Part shown: positions 46,740 to 58,152 of the stretch, piece by piece
Layout: each line of letters opens with the position of its first letter
Numbering within the stretch: the stretch's first letter is position 1
The notes under the pieces: generated by a model
The model's database searches: none
What the model was told of the DNA's origin: nothing
What the model saw: the letters and a program-made list of their open reading frames with translations, nothing else
Origin: Pyrenophora tritici-repentis
Lineage: Eukaryota > Ascomycota > Dothideomycetes > Pleosporales > Pleosporaceae
Reading direction: 5' to 3'
Assembly: GCF_003171515.1 (NCBI RefSeq)
Contig: NC_089393.1
Coordinates: 806,001-870,000 of the forward strand
DNA length: 64,000 nt
Translations under genes and position numbers: made by a program

Positions 46740-47993
46740 ATCTTCGTTCCTTTCTTGAGACTCGTTCAAGATATCAGCATGACACTTGAACTCGAACTGG
46801 CTACCTATATTTTCCTCATCCCAAAGAAGCGTAAACTCTGCGTCCCGAAACCACCTACACTGCTAAAGTACAATAGCGTACTCCGGTTTATCAAAGTCCG
46901 AAGACTGTGGCGAAACATGGGGTCCGCAGATACCCGCTCGTGTCATCAATTGAGATGGTCACATGCGAAGATCAGCCATGCATGATGGCGGTCTGCAAGA
47001 GTGACCTACGCAACACTAGAGACTTCAACATGTGCACTACTAGCCTCCACGACGAAGGAGAGCTGTTTGGCTACTCTATCAAATGCCACATTGTTGTAGT
47101 CGTCCCGTTCAGAACCCAATAGGCTCAGTAGCGATCGTAAAGAACATTATAATTTATAAAACATACACGAGAGTATCGAAAGATAAATCTCAGAGGTAAG
47201 TGGTGAAAAAGCTCGGTAAAAGAATGATTGCGGTCACAAGAGCTCATGGAACGGTTCCCGCGGATGAAAACGTCGACAAGATCCTTGCAGGCGATTCGAA
47301 ATCCATACCAGAACATGATCGATTAGATTTCAGAAAAAAAGATACTAGAAAATGTACCAGGCTTTTCGCCGATAGGTTGTACAGCGGTATGTCAACGTCG
47401 TGGCTTCACGGGATCATGCAGCACGGCAGACTCAGAGACACCAGCCTTCCGCTTAACCTAACCCAATGCCCGCAAAAGCTCATTGAAAATCAAGTTCCGT
47501 TTCTCGTAGTCGATATCCCAGAAAGTAATGTCAATTGTAACATACACTGGGCAACCCGACATATCTCCTACCCGAGATCGATATCGATGAGCACATTTCC
47601 TTTCCCCACGATTTCTGATCTATGGAATGTGTGTTTCTGGAGTTGCTGATCTGATTCATCGATGGATCGGGGGAACTGAGATGGTTCCGCACTCTCAAAG
47701 AGTACCAATCAGGAGAGACTAGAAGATTCTACTTCAAGGAGAAGATCGAGGGAGATGGGGGTTTTCCTGCAGAGCCGCTAGACGTGGTAGATGATTCGTT
47801 AGAGAATGTGGCTGAGCGTGATAATGGGAAGTGGTGGCCAGTGGTACGGGTTGTGCGCGCAATGTTGCATATCAACCCAAAGGAACGATGTACTGCATTC
47901 GAAGTGGTTGAGCGCTTGAACCAATCAAGGTCAAGTAACTCGGGGTTTAATAAGGTAGAGTATGTAGGAAAAACTCAGCATATAACAAGTTAA
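46740..47993 (+). pseudogene. Broken protein kinase gene
   Basis: From 47541 to 47993 one plus-strand frame reads as the C-terminal half of a protein kinase domain. It has GNPTYLLPEID at the activation-loop/APE position, HDF-stop-SMECVFLELLI-stop-FIDG at the helix-F region, then FRTLKEYQ, a charged stretch, and VVRAMLHINPKERCTAFEVV at the conserved helix-H/RD-box end. Two TGA codons (47616-47618 and 47652-47654) sit where kinases normally have Trp, and further stops (TAA at 47526 and 47538) cut it from anything upstream. The part 46740-47540 holds other frame fragments (46755-46985, 46907-47122, 47200-47540) that may be the eroded N-lobe, but I cannot align them. The extent of the relic upstream is therefore uncertain. 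Nothing suggests a functional product. Confidence 0.62.
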
Positions 47994-48523
47994 GAACATC
48001 AGAGCGCAAGTACGATAGATATTTCGTTACCAAACTGGTAATCATTCGGTAGGGAAAGAAGGTACCAAATATCATCATTAAACGTAATTGTAATGGCTTG
48101 ATTGTCGAGAAGGACCCCGAATCTAAATATAGCTGACTCGTATTCTCGTGGAAGACGAGGCATTCTAGAAAATGACTAGAAAAACAATACGCTAAGGGCA
48201 TGTGTCCTCTCAAAGGTATTGGAATTATCTTCAGCACGCGGCAAGATAAAACTAGGAGAAGGGCTTCGGCCATCTGACTGTAAATAGTGAGCTACCCTTA
48301 TCTGCTAAGGCGCAAATAGACGTCCCCTAAGGGATGTATTTTCAATAATAGATGAGTTGGTTCAAACGACTTTGATCAGGTGTTGCCGATGGAGAACGAA
48401 AGGCATTAAGTTAGTGATGTCCGCAGTCTTGGCATTCTGACCTCATCGAAGATTTCGGGTGCGGCGAACAACGGAGGTGATCCGACGACCGAACTTTCTA
48501 TCAACACTCACCAAAAGCACATA
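47994..48523. other. Upstream region of GRX5
   Basis: AT-rich intergenic DNA with no motif-bearing frame. It contains the promoter of the glutaredoxin gene. Confidence 0.5.
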
Positions 48524-49155
48524 ATGTTTGCAAGACGCGCAATCCCTTCGGTATGATTTACTGGTGCATGCTCACATATATCTATATGCTAACTAAACTC
48601 AGGCATTCCGAGCTGCAACTCGCGCGAGCGCTGCTCGCCCCATCCCGAGCGCCCGCTTCCTCACGCCATTCCAAGCTCGACTTCTATCCGATGAAGTTCG
48701 CTCTGCAATCGACAAGGCTGTTGCATCGGCGCCGGTAGTCTTGTTCATGAAGGGCACACCAGAAACACCACAATGCGGTTTCTCAAGAGCTAGCATCCAA
48801 ATCTTGGGCATGCAAGGAGTAGATCCGGAGAAGTTTACGGCTTTCAATGTGCTGGAGGATCAGGAACTGAGGCAGGGTATGTTCTGAAACCTTGTTTTCT
48901 ACAATGAGCACCATTGGCATCCGACGGCGTAGATGTGCCGCGGATGGCTACACTACTTCACAGAACATTGCATGCTGACAAATGAAAATAGGCATCAAAG
49001 AATACTCGGAATGGCCGACGATACCCCAGCTATACGTGGACAAGGAGTTCGTCGGTGGTTGTGATATCCTCATGTCGATGCACCAAGATGGCTCGCTTGC
49101 GAAGATGTTAGAGGAGAAGGGTGTAGTCGTTCCTGCTGAACAAACACCCCCATAA
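48524..49155 (+). CDS. GRX5: Mitochondrial monothiol glutaredoxin
   Basis: Three exons: 48524-48550, 48603-48876 and 48992-49155 (introns 52 and 115 bases), giving 154 residues. The N-terminal 35 residues are rich in Arg, Ala and Ser with no acidic residue, a mitochondrial presequence. The monothiol active site is CGFS at Cys67 within [12 protein letters not shown]. Other family marks are [14 protein letters not shown] and [13 protein letters not shown], which bind glutathione. Grx5 carries [2Fe-2S] clusters in the mitochondrial iron-sulfur assembly pathway. The length and all key residues are normal. Confidence 0.95.
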
Positions 49156-49600
49156 GGGATGGGCTGGGCTGCACCATGTATACGTGGATACAAATAATGT
49201 ATCAATCCACTGTTATGAAATGTATTATATTGCTGCTGACTACAATTGTTCGGGAGTGGTTGCCACCTGAGTAATGACGAGAATGTAAATTCATGAGAAC
49301 CAATACGTACGCCGCATCACAGCGGGCCTCTCAGAGATACAGAAACTGTGTACTTTCCAGTTTTACAAATTATTCATGTTATGTGTAACAGATCACTTGT
49401 AGTGCTCCTTCCTAACCTGACCAGTGCGCCTTCCTCGCCGGAGCCAGAAAATGTCATGGGCCTGTGCAAATCCTGAACATCAACTCCAAGTCTCTACTTA
49501 CATTTTACGAATCCCATAAATGTTTATTTGAATGTATACCGAGCACAACAAAACACTATCCCGAACGCGCGGCGATACGAGTCCTCCTGAGAAGAACACG
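49156..49600. other. Intergenic, 3' of GRX5
   Basis: The 3' side of GRX5 and promoter of the next plus-strand gene. An in-frame upstream ATG for that gene lies at 49532. No other feature is seen. Confidence 0.5.
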
Positions 49601-50732
49601 ATGTCGCCTCCACACGCGAAGAAGACAATCTCAGCAGCCGCAGTCTTCATGAATCAATACAAGAAGTCGAGAAAAGACGATGCCACATTACGAGGAAAGT
49701 CGAGCGGTTCTAGAGATGAAGTGGAGGATGCTGATGGTACTACGTTGCTTAGTTTTAAGCAGGGAGTTACAGAACAGAGGCAGTCAGACATGCCACTAGC
49801 TATGCTATCTCAAGGTGATTTCTCCCATGGAGTCGTATATGTGCTGGACACTAAGAGTCCCTTCTCCAGAAATCAGCAATCAGTACCACGAGCAGCTCGA
49901 TGAAACTGCCTCACTCGAAATCAAAAAGACGCTCGGGGACGCCCTAAAAACCGTCAACGAACGCACACTGCCAGCCACAATTCCCAATGGCAACCAGCAA
50001 AATCTCAACACCTCCCCATTTATATCCCCCACATCAGCGAAGTATGGCCGTCCAGTCACCAAGCTCCATCCGCCTCCCATCTCACAATTCATACTGAGCC
50101 TACGCCACACCACCAGCGAAGGAAGAGTTATACGCTTCCAACAAACACTCGAAGAGCGGATGCAGAACTACAAAAAGCTCGTCGTGGCGCAGAAGGAAGA
50201 GCTAGCAACATTGCAAAAAGAATGGGAGACAGTCGTGGGCGAGGTGTGGAAACTGGGCACTGTGTGTCTAGGAGAGGAAACTATGAAGGAGTTGTTGTTC
50301 ACTGAGCCACGCTTCAATGGTCTCTCATACTATCCCTGCCCTCTCTCCTCGTCGCCGTCTAGAGCCACAGATGCTGAATCCACACTCTTCGTTCCTGAGC
50401 AAGATAGCTCACCGTTAGCGAAGAAATCAAGGCCCTGCAAAAAACACGTAACCTTTCTCGACGAGGAAATGTCTGAAGTAAACGATGAGTATACTGCGGC
50501 ACCTACGAGCGAGTTCCCAGAATTCATATACCAAGGTTCAGATTACCAAGAAGAGGACTTTCCTACTATTCCAACCCTACCGGAGAAAGAGGCCAAGGAA
50601 TTGAATATGAGGATTGAGGACCTGGGAAGCAAGGAGATTGAGGCGTTTCACAAGATGAACGAGGATCATCAGGCATTCTGGGAGAAGAAGAAGAAGAATG
50701 CTCAGCTTGCTGGCGTACAGAAGGAGAACTGA
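49601..50732 (+). CDS. Charged protein of unknown function
   Basis: Two exons: 49601-49814 and 49870-50732, with a 55-base intron (GTGATT donor, TTCTCCAG acceptor), giving 358 residues. The start at 49601 (MSPPHAKKTIS) is chosen over an in-frame ATG at 49532; either is possible. The protein begins with a Lys/Ser-rich basic stretch suggesting a nuclear role. It has a central helix likely to form a coiled coil (FQQTLEERMQNYKKLVVAQ and following), a Ser-rich stretch, a basic patch KKSRPCKKHVTFLDEE that resembles a KVTF-type phosphatase-1 docking motif (inference), and an acidic, helical C-terminus. No catalytic domain is visible, and I do not recognise the family. Confidence 0.65.
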
Positions 50733-50982
50733 AAGCGAGAGATATGTGAAGACGCGACCGATATGTTGACGATGTATGCACACGATTTCCACGATACTGT
50801 ATAATCTTTGATCTACAAAAAAATTCTTAAGTTCGGTCTAGTGGAGAGTAACCACACCCCAGAACAAAGCCAGTGCCGTATTGGAAAAAACAAGAATCTA
50901 AGTCTAGATGGATATCTCTGGTTCAAAGGAAAACCTCCTCCAACCTCGCTTGCTCCCTTCAACAATCTATACAAGCCCCCCT

Positions 50983-52164
50983 TTAATCAAAAGAGCTCTT
51001 GAAGACGTAACGCTGGTCCTCTGGCTGCTGGAATGGCACACCGAGTTCAAACAGGGTGCACACAGCCTCTGAAAAGTCCTTGAAGAAAGCATCATTGTCC
51101 TTGGCATACAGATCCGTGTACTTCTTAAAGTTCTTGTCCTTGACAAGCTCCATATCCGTGGGCAGCATCATGAGGCTCTTAGTCTTGACGTCCTCGAACT
51201 GCTTGGGACCATTCCACTTCTTGTACTGCCACTTTTCCTCGAGCAGCAACTTGAAGTAGTCGTTGGTGAGGGTAGTAGGCGAGAAAGTCCAGGGGCCGTC
51301 GTAGCCAGAACGGTCGGTGTGGCAGCGGCCCAGAGCGTGGGCACCAGATAGAGCGACCATGGCGCGGTCATCAAAGCCCATGCGGCCGAAGATGGCGCGG
51401 ATGTGGCTGCGGTCCTTGCTCGCGTCTGGAAGACGGCCGTCGGGTGTGCAGAAGGATACGTCGCGGTCGGTGCGGCCGGCGCGGTAGGGGATCTTGGGGC
51501 CTTGCATCTCTTGGATGGCGCAGACACCGGCGAGGATCCAGAGATCAGAGTATGTGATCCAGGGGAAGGCCTCCTTGACGGGCTCGAGGAAATCGCGGGC
51601 AGCCTTTAGACCAGCGTTGGCGCCGTGATCTCCTTCGGGGGCGAAGCGCATGGTGGCGCCGTTGGAACCGCCAGTGTTGGTCATCTTGTCGTAGCTATGG
51701 TATGTTAGTTTTTGATTCGATTACACAGAGAGATATCAGTAGTGTACTCACGTTCCAGAAGCGTGCCATGCCAGACGAAGCAACACGGGTCCGTAGCTAC
51801 CGTCATCATACTCGTCGTGATCCTGCAGCAGCTTTGCAATGTGATCATAGACCTTCTGGTAGTCCTCGAAGCGTGGGGTGAAGATTCTCTTGGTATTGGT
51901 CTGACCGAACAACTCAGGCTTGTACGTGTACAAGCTGTATACACCAGCACCAACAAGGAGAGCACCAGCACCCCACGCTAGACCAGTGGGGTTACCCTCA
52001 TGCTTGTCAGGGCCATCCTCCTTGGAAGCATATCCGCGTCGCTGGGTACGGAAAGCGTTTTGTGCGGGAGCGACGAAGCGGGCAGACGAGCGAGTCGACG
52101 TGGTGCGGAACGAGGGTGCAGCGGTACGCAGGGCGCGAGAAAAGTTTCGAGAGGCCGATGCCAT
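50983..52164 (-). CDS. CCP1: Cytochrome c peroxidase, mitochondrial
   Basis: Two exons: 52164-51752 and 51694-50983 (57-base intron), giving 374 residues. The enzyme reduces hydrogen peroxide with electrons from cytochrome c in the intermembrane space. Residues 1-45 are a basic, Ser/Arg-rich presequence, followed by a hydrophobic segment ([19 protein letters not shown]) that fits the bipartite sorting signal known for Ccp1. Active-site residues are all present: distal Arg130, Trp133 and His134 (RLAWHASG), proximal His257 ([11 protein letters not shown]), and the radical-forming Trp at 273 (GPW). The C-terminal [10 protein letters not shown] and FFKDFSEA blocks are also typical. An in-frame ATG at 52194 adds ten residues, but the context favours 52164. 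Confidence 0.96.
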
Positions 52165-53437
52165 TGTGACTGACGGTGTGGTATAATAGCCCAACTGACA
52201 AAAATATTTGACGTGGCAGATGTTTGTCTATCAGAGCTCCTTGTCGTCTCTACAAAGCTCAATTGAGACTGCGGAGGTAAGGCAGGGGGGCTCAAAGAAG
52301 GTAAGAGCACAGTAGATCGTGAAATGAAAGATGCGGGAGGAAATCGGGCTTTAATATTACCGTTACGTGCCTCGGGGCAACGATGGCGATAATCTTTCAT
52401 CGAGAGATTCTGGAAACAACGGCCAGGAAAGACCCACTTTGATAGCGGCCAGCACCAATCAAATGCATCGCTGACCATGGCCGTCTGGACCCTTGCGATT
52501 ACGATATCCACGGCCGTCGCTCGCGAACACGCCTTCTGATCAAGATGGCATTATCGTGCCGATTAAGTTTTCGTTTCATTTTGCTCAAGGCAATGAATGA
52601 CGCGAGGTAGTTTTCGGCAGGGGAAACCTTGGGTTTTGTAGCTGCTGTAGGGCTGGCCCTTTGTCTTGATGCATAATCCGACTTCCAGGTGCTCTGATTC
52701 GCTGTGGCAAGGTGGATCGACGCAGGCCAGACACCCAAATGAGGGGTAAATAGAGTGTGAGGCTCTGCGGCACATGCCCTCAGCGGCGAGCATCTTCACC
52801 TCGATGCATCGGCTGTTTCTGCTCAGACACCCCAATGTTGGATAATATCAGCCATGCCGACACCGGGTGCTGTTGTGTAAAACATGTTGGACCAACGGGG
52901 ACCCTGCTATACTAAGCTGCCGAGAATGACTCGTACGATCATGTCCACATGCCGTTGTCCTCCGAAAGCGGCGCACAGCAAAAGTGGGTGCTTTCGCCCA
53001 AAGAGGCAGTTTTCCTGACGTGAAGGTACCTGCATGTGAGAGGCTGACTGACAGTCGACACGTGGTACCTGCATGTCTTAAGAGTCAGTGCACGAAGTGT
53101 GTCAAGTCAAGTGTCAAGCTTGGACAGATCTATTAGATTTCAGAAACGGCGGTGGCACTTATTAGTGTGAGCTAGAAAGAAAGGAAATAAACAAGAAAAT
53201 GTTTAAAAAAAAGGACTATCGCGCGAAGAACTCCTACTAGCCTATTGTCCCCGGATACTGTGTTCCCAAATCTTGTACCAAACGCCTTGCAAGGGAATAC
53301 TCATGTCCATGCTCGTGAAAGTGAATAACAAACACCGCTGCCCCAAACTCCAAAACCATCAATGCAGTAGTCATTACCCGAAACATTACATCCCTCGTAT
53401 ACTGGTCGTCCCGGCGTCACGTGGACAAAGGAAATTA
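52165..53437. other. Upstream region of CCP1, 3' of the F-box gene
   Basis: About 1.3 kb without a supported gene. It has short frames on both strands and an A-rich stretch near 53160-53210. Confidence 0.5.
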
Positions 53438-54850
53438 TCAGAACATGCGGCCGTCCGGTGGAGGCAAGCCCATGATCATGCTGAGATAGGGATGCGTGTG
53501 CGGATAACCGTCCATGCTGCTTGTGGGTGTGGAGATGCCAGACGTCGACGCTGTAGGCGGGCGCGAGTCATCGGCCGTTCGCTTGGCTGCGTTTTCTGCG
53601 GCTTCCTTTACAATCTTTGGTTTGAGGAGATCCCATGATGTGTTGTTGGGGTCCTTGGGGATGGTAATGGCACGCTTGTATGACGGGCAGGCCTCGAGCT
53701 CCTTGACGCCAATGGGTGGGTGCAGTTGCGATGCCTTTTCCTTGAAGAACATCTTACGCCGCGACTTCTTGGCGCTGTAGTCTGTCGTCCGGGCTGTCCG
53801 CTGCATCTCCTCCCACTGCTCCATTTTCTTGGCAAACATCTGACGTTCCTCTACCTTCTTGGCCTTGGCAGCAATCCACGCGGCCAGCCAAGCAGGCGGC
53901 TGCTCGGTGGAAGCATCGGAAGCATGGAGTTGTGCCTCACAGTTGTACTCTGCAACGATCTTGTTGACGTCGGAACGCAGGTAGATTGTTTTCAGTGCAT
54001 GTGTGCTAGCTGGACCGACGCCGACAAAGTTACCCCAAGAATCGAAGATGCCACTGGGCAGAGCCGCGCGGATGAAGGAAATGTCTTCTCCGTTCTGACC
54101 CTTGAGCAGTGCCACGGCCTCGTATTCTTTGATGACCTGGTTTGTCAGACAATCCTTGCACATTCGGCGCAGGAAAGCCCAGAAGGTCTTGCGGGTGTTC
54201 TAAACAAAGTCAATACGTGTTTCAAACTACGACTGGTGGTGGGAATTATTCACCGGCGCACCACAGTCCATACAGCCGTGTCCGTGGCGTAGATGTGCAA
54301 ACTGAAATTCGCTAAGTCCTGGAGGTGGGTCCGGCATGTCGGGTCCGTAGTAGTAAACCCTGCTATGCTTCCAGAGCATGGGGTTGTCCCGCAGGAAGCG
54401 ATAGCAGGAGGCGATTTTACTGCGCATTTCCAGTAGCTGGGCGGGGTCCGAGTAGGAGAGGATGATGAACCAGCAGTCGAGGTCGACGCCCTTGGACAGG
54501 ACTTTGCCCCTGCGTAACCGCGTCGGCTTGCGCTGCTGCCACTGCTGATTCAGGAGCGGGCGGGCCGTAGCCGTGGCATGTGGAGTCGTCGCATTGCTCG
54601 CGGAGCACGAGGAAATGGCCAGACTGGTCGTTTGTTCGTTGTCCCTCTTGCCGTCGTCGCCCCGCTTGCGCTTCAGACTGCCTTCGACCTTGGCCAAGGG
54701 AACGTTGTGGGAGCGCACCTCGTGCGCATACCCCGCCCGCTTGCCCGTCGGAGGGCGACAGTTGATTACGGTGGCATAGGCCTGATCGGGCGTCTGCAGA
54801 AAGGGCGTCTGCTTGTTGACTGTAAAGGCGACATATTTGGCATTCACCAT
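53438..54850 (-). CDS. F-box protein with CxxC zinc-binding pair
   Basis: Two exons: 54850-54254 and 54199-53438 (54-base intron), giving 452 residues. After a polar N-terminus with a nuclear-type basic cluster (KRKRGDDGKR), residues about 121-164 form an F-box-like helical unit (LDCWFIILSYSDPAQLLEM, then the FLRDNPMLWKHSR end typical of F-boxes). Residues 193-196 (CMDC) and 213-216 (CKDC) form a CxxC-x16-CxxC pair, split between the two exons, which probably binds zinc. The C-terminal half is helical and Lys-rich, ending in a Ser/Thr/Pro-rich tail. F-box proteins bring substrates to SCF ubiquitin ligases. The target is unknown. It is divergent from the MFS gene across nearly 1 kb. Confidence 0.75.
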
Positions 54851-55839
54851 TCTCGGGTCCGCAGGCCAGCCGCTCTAGGGTTTCGGATCGGATCGCTCGC
54901 AGTCACACTCGCAGGGCGTCGGGTCGGGCCTTGCATACGGTGCTCGCAGGGGGTATAGAAGGTGGGTGGACGGTCGAGAGGCTGAAGGAGAGAAGAGAAA
55001 GGAGCGTGGCCGACGCTGAGACTTTCGCGTGCCCAGGCTTGAGTGAGGTCGGCTGCCGATTCAGACTTGCCCGATGGCAAGGTTGGCCCTTCGGATACAA
55101 AACCTTGCCCTTAGTACCTGCGACGGCCCTGCACCAGGGCACGTATGGCGCCAGCCTGACAAGATGAGTTGCTTGCGCCTGCGTCTGCGTTTTCGCCCTG
55201 CACTGCAACACGTCGACTACGACAGAGTCGTGCATCATCACTTTCAACCCACTGCGGAACTATGCGCGCATTCGACCATCTCGGTGCGGATGCCTGCCGA
55301 ACTTGTCTTGATTCTTCCCCAATTAAACCGAAAACGCCACACGGCTGATCACATTGTTGCATCAGACCGCACGCGAGACGCCTTTTCCTGCGCCATGGTC
55401 CCGGCAGAAGTCGCCCTATCGAGCTTAAAGGAGGCTGGACTGCTGCTGGCTGGATACCCGCCGTCCTCCCCGCCTTGGATTCCCGTGACTTGGCGACTGG
55501 GGAACGCCTAAGCAAAAGGCCATCCACAGCCATCGCTTGCATGTACGCAATGGGGACAAAGGCCTAGAGCTAGAGATGCGGGGTTGGAGAGCAGGTTGCG
55601 CACCTATTTGCGGTGTGATTCCGACCTCGGCCTTGCCCAGTACCCTGATGACTGTCCGCCCCAAAGCCTTACATATAATTACTTCTCCTTCCCTAAGCTG
55701 CAAGTGTGCGTCAAGCGTGCGTCTGGCCTTTGTTGAACCACGGTACGCCTAGTCGACCAGCCAGCTGATTAAGTACCACGCCGCCGACAGCCCTCGACAT
55801 CGCTAGCCGTGTAGCTCGACAGCTGCATTGACCGCCATC
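54851..55839. promoter_or_regulatory. Divergent upstream region, F-box and MFS genes
   Basis: 989 bases between divergent starts at 54850 and 55840. A 145-residue plus frame at 55074-55511 is open but shows no motif and no start context I trust, so I treat the segment as regulatory. Confidence 0.4.
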
Positions 55840-57537
55840 ATGTTTGGAAAGAAGGAGAGTAAGTCAGAGTTCATCATTGCGCTGCCAAGTCCTTGTGGTC
55901 GCTCCCGCCGAAGCTTAGGTCTTACAAGCACCGACTACGCCATATCCATCACACCGGCCTTACAGAATGTCACTGCAGTATACTAATTGTCTCCAGAAGG
56001 CAATGCATCTCCGGATCTGGACAAGCAAGAACATGCACCCGCCTACACTACCAGCGACTACCATGACGCCCCCGAACTGGCTACATGTCCGCCCAACACT
56101 ACCGAAACCAAGCTCGTGGCCAGGATCGACTTCCATGTGCTCCCATTCTTATGCATCATGTATCTCCTGGCCTTTTTGGACCGCGTCAACATTGCAAATG
56201 CAAACGTCTTTGGTCTGAGCGAGGAACTCGACCTACTCAAAGACAACCGGTACAACACAGCCTTGGTCATCTTCTTCGTCCCATATATTCTCTGCGAAAT
56301 ACCCTCGAATATCCTGCTCAAGAAGATGAAACCGCGTATCTGGCTTAGTATCTGCATGTTTGGTTTTGGTCTCGTTACCATGCTGCAGGGTTTTGTCCAG
56401 AGCTACTCCGGCCTTTTGACCACGCGTTTCTTCCTGGGAGTATTCGAATCAGGCATGTTTCCCGGTGCCTTCTATCTGATTGGAATGTGGTACCGTCGAC
56501 ACGAGGCGCAAAAGCGGTACTCCTTCTTCTTCTCAAGCACGACCTTGGCCGGGGCCTTTGGTGGACTACTCGCCAGTGCGATAGGAAAAATGGACTACAT
56601 GCGAGGTTACCGCGGTTGGAGATGGATCTTCATTTTGGAGGGGTTACTTACCATCCTATTCTCCTTTGCATTCTTCTTCCTGCTCCCGAATTTCCCCGAG
56701 GAAGCAAAATGGTTGTCTGAGCCCGAACGCGCCTTCGTCCAGGCACGCCTCCAAATCGACCAGGGTCGATCTGCAGCCGAGCGCCCAATCAAACTCCGAG
56801 ACGTAGGAAACGTATTCAAAGACCCAAAGATAATCGTTGGCGGATTCATGTACTTTGGCCTTATCGTGCCAGCCTACGGATACGCCTACTTTAGTCCCAC
56901 CATCATCCGAACCTACGGCTACTCGCCTATTCAAACTCAGCTGCACAGCGTGCCTCCCTGGGCTGCTGCCTTTGGATTCAGTATGCTTGTCGCCTACTTT
57001 TCTGATAGGCTCAAGCACCGCTTCCTCTTCGCCATCTTCCCCATTTGCGTCTGCATCGCTGGCTTCGCCATTTTACTCGCCGTGCACGACAATCACAACC
57101 TCCAATACGCAGCCTTGTTCCTTGTTGCTATGGGCGCATACACGGCTATGCCGGTCATCGTATGTTGGTTCAACATGAATCTAGGCGGTCACCACAGGCG
57201 AGCCATAGGCAGTGCATGGCAAGTCGGATTCGGTAAGTCATCAATTCCTTTTCTACAACCCCCTCATTCCATAAAACCCCACTAACATTTCCCAGGCAAC
57301 ATTGGCGGAATCATTGCCGTATACTCGTTCTTGAAAAAAGATGCACCAAAATACACGCCCGGCTATTCCATCAGTATTGCATTTGTCTGCCTGAGCGCAC
57401 TGAGTTGCGCGCTGTACTTTTTCATGTGCAGTTGGGCGAACAGGAAGAGGAATAAGAGTGTCAGGGATGTGGGACTGACAGAGTACGAGAAGACGGAGAT
57501 GGGCGATTTGAATCCAGAGTATAGGTATTTGTTATAG
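55840..57537 (+). CDS. MFS transporter, anion:cation symporter (nicotinate/allantoate permease-like) family
   Basis: Three exons: 55840-55858 (19 bases), 55997-57232 and 57296-57537 (introns 138 and 63 bases), giving 498 residues. It has twelve predicted membrane segments. Family marks: RIDFHVLPFLCIMYLLAFLD followed by RVNIANA before and in helix 1, IPSNILLKKMKPRIWL in the loop between helices 2 and 3, TRFFLGVFESGMFPGAFYL in helix 4, YRGWRWIFILEG near helix 6, and the NxGG segment after the last splice. These features fit the fungal Dal5/Tna1-type group, which takes up organic anions such as nicotinate, allantoate or small vitamins. The substrate is not decidable here. The C-terminal tail is short and charged. 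The 19-base first exon supplies only MFGKKE plus the first base of the next codon. Confidence 0.92.
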
Positions 57538-58152
57538 ATTCGGCATGGGTGGTCTGTCTGGATAGACGGGTGGGATTGTGGGGGTAGATATGTAATTCTG
57601 ACATGAATCCTGACATTGACATGTCAAGGGTATGCCCGATTGTATAAATGGTAAAACAGAACCTAAGTAGAGTGGAAGATATTGGCGTTTCTGCCTGTAG
57701 TATATTTAAGTGTGTTTATATCTTCGTAATACTGGATATCTACAAGAGTCTAATAAACATCATGTTATACATACCCAGATGCCATTTTCTATGGTTTCAT
57801 CCTTCAGAGCAGTGTCATGGAGAATCGTGAAGTATACATCCTTTCAGCATGAACCTATAAGGCATAGAACAGCTCAATGAATATACCAGACCCCAGATTT
57901 TCTTCATGAGAAAATACAGACTAAGATCAAGCACCTGTTGTTTCCTTTCAAGGCTATTCTTCACCTCAAATCTACTGCTGGAGTAGATCCAGGCATTAGC
58001 CTGGGGCCAAGTCCGAAACTCCTCTATCATCTTGGAGTAATCCGCACGCTTGCTTCAAGAGACTGTTGTTTAGACATCTCCCCAACTCGTTTCCCGATAC
58101 TGATTACACATCAACCGGGGTCGTTACTGTTGTTCATACACCCCACGTTCTT
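57538..58152. other. Intergenic, convergent 3' ends
   Basis: 3' sides of the MFS gene and of the coiled-coil gene. It is AT-rich, and no gene is seen. Confidence 0.5.

Noticed and set aside
47200..47649. 150-residue plus-strand frame as an intact gene
   Set aside because: Its C-terminal part is out of frame with the kinase motifs that run through the same bases, so it is a by-product of the decayed kinase.
55074..55511. 145-residue plus-strand frame between the F-box and MFS genes
   Set aside because: There is no motif, membrane segment or conserved splice structure; it lies in the divergent promoter region.
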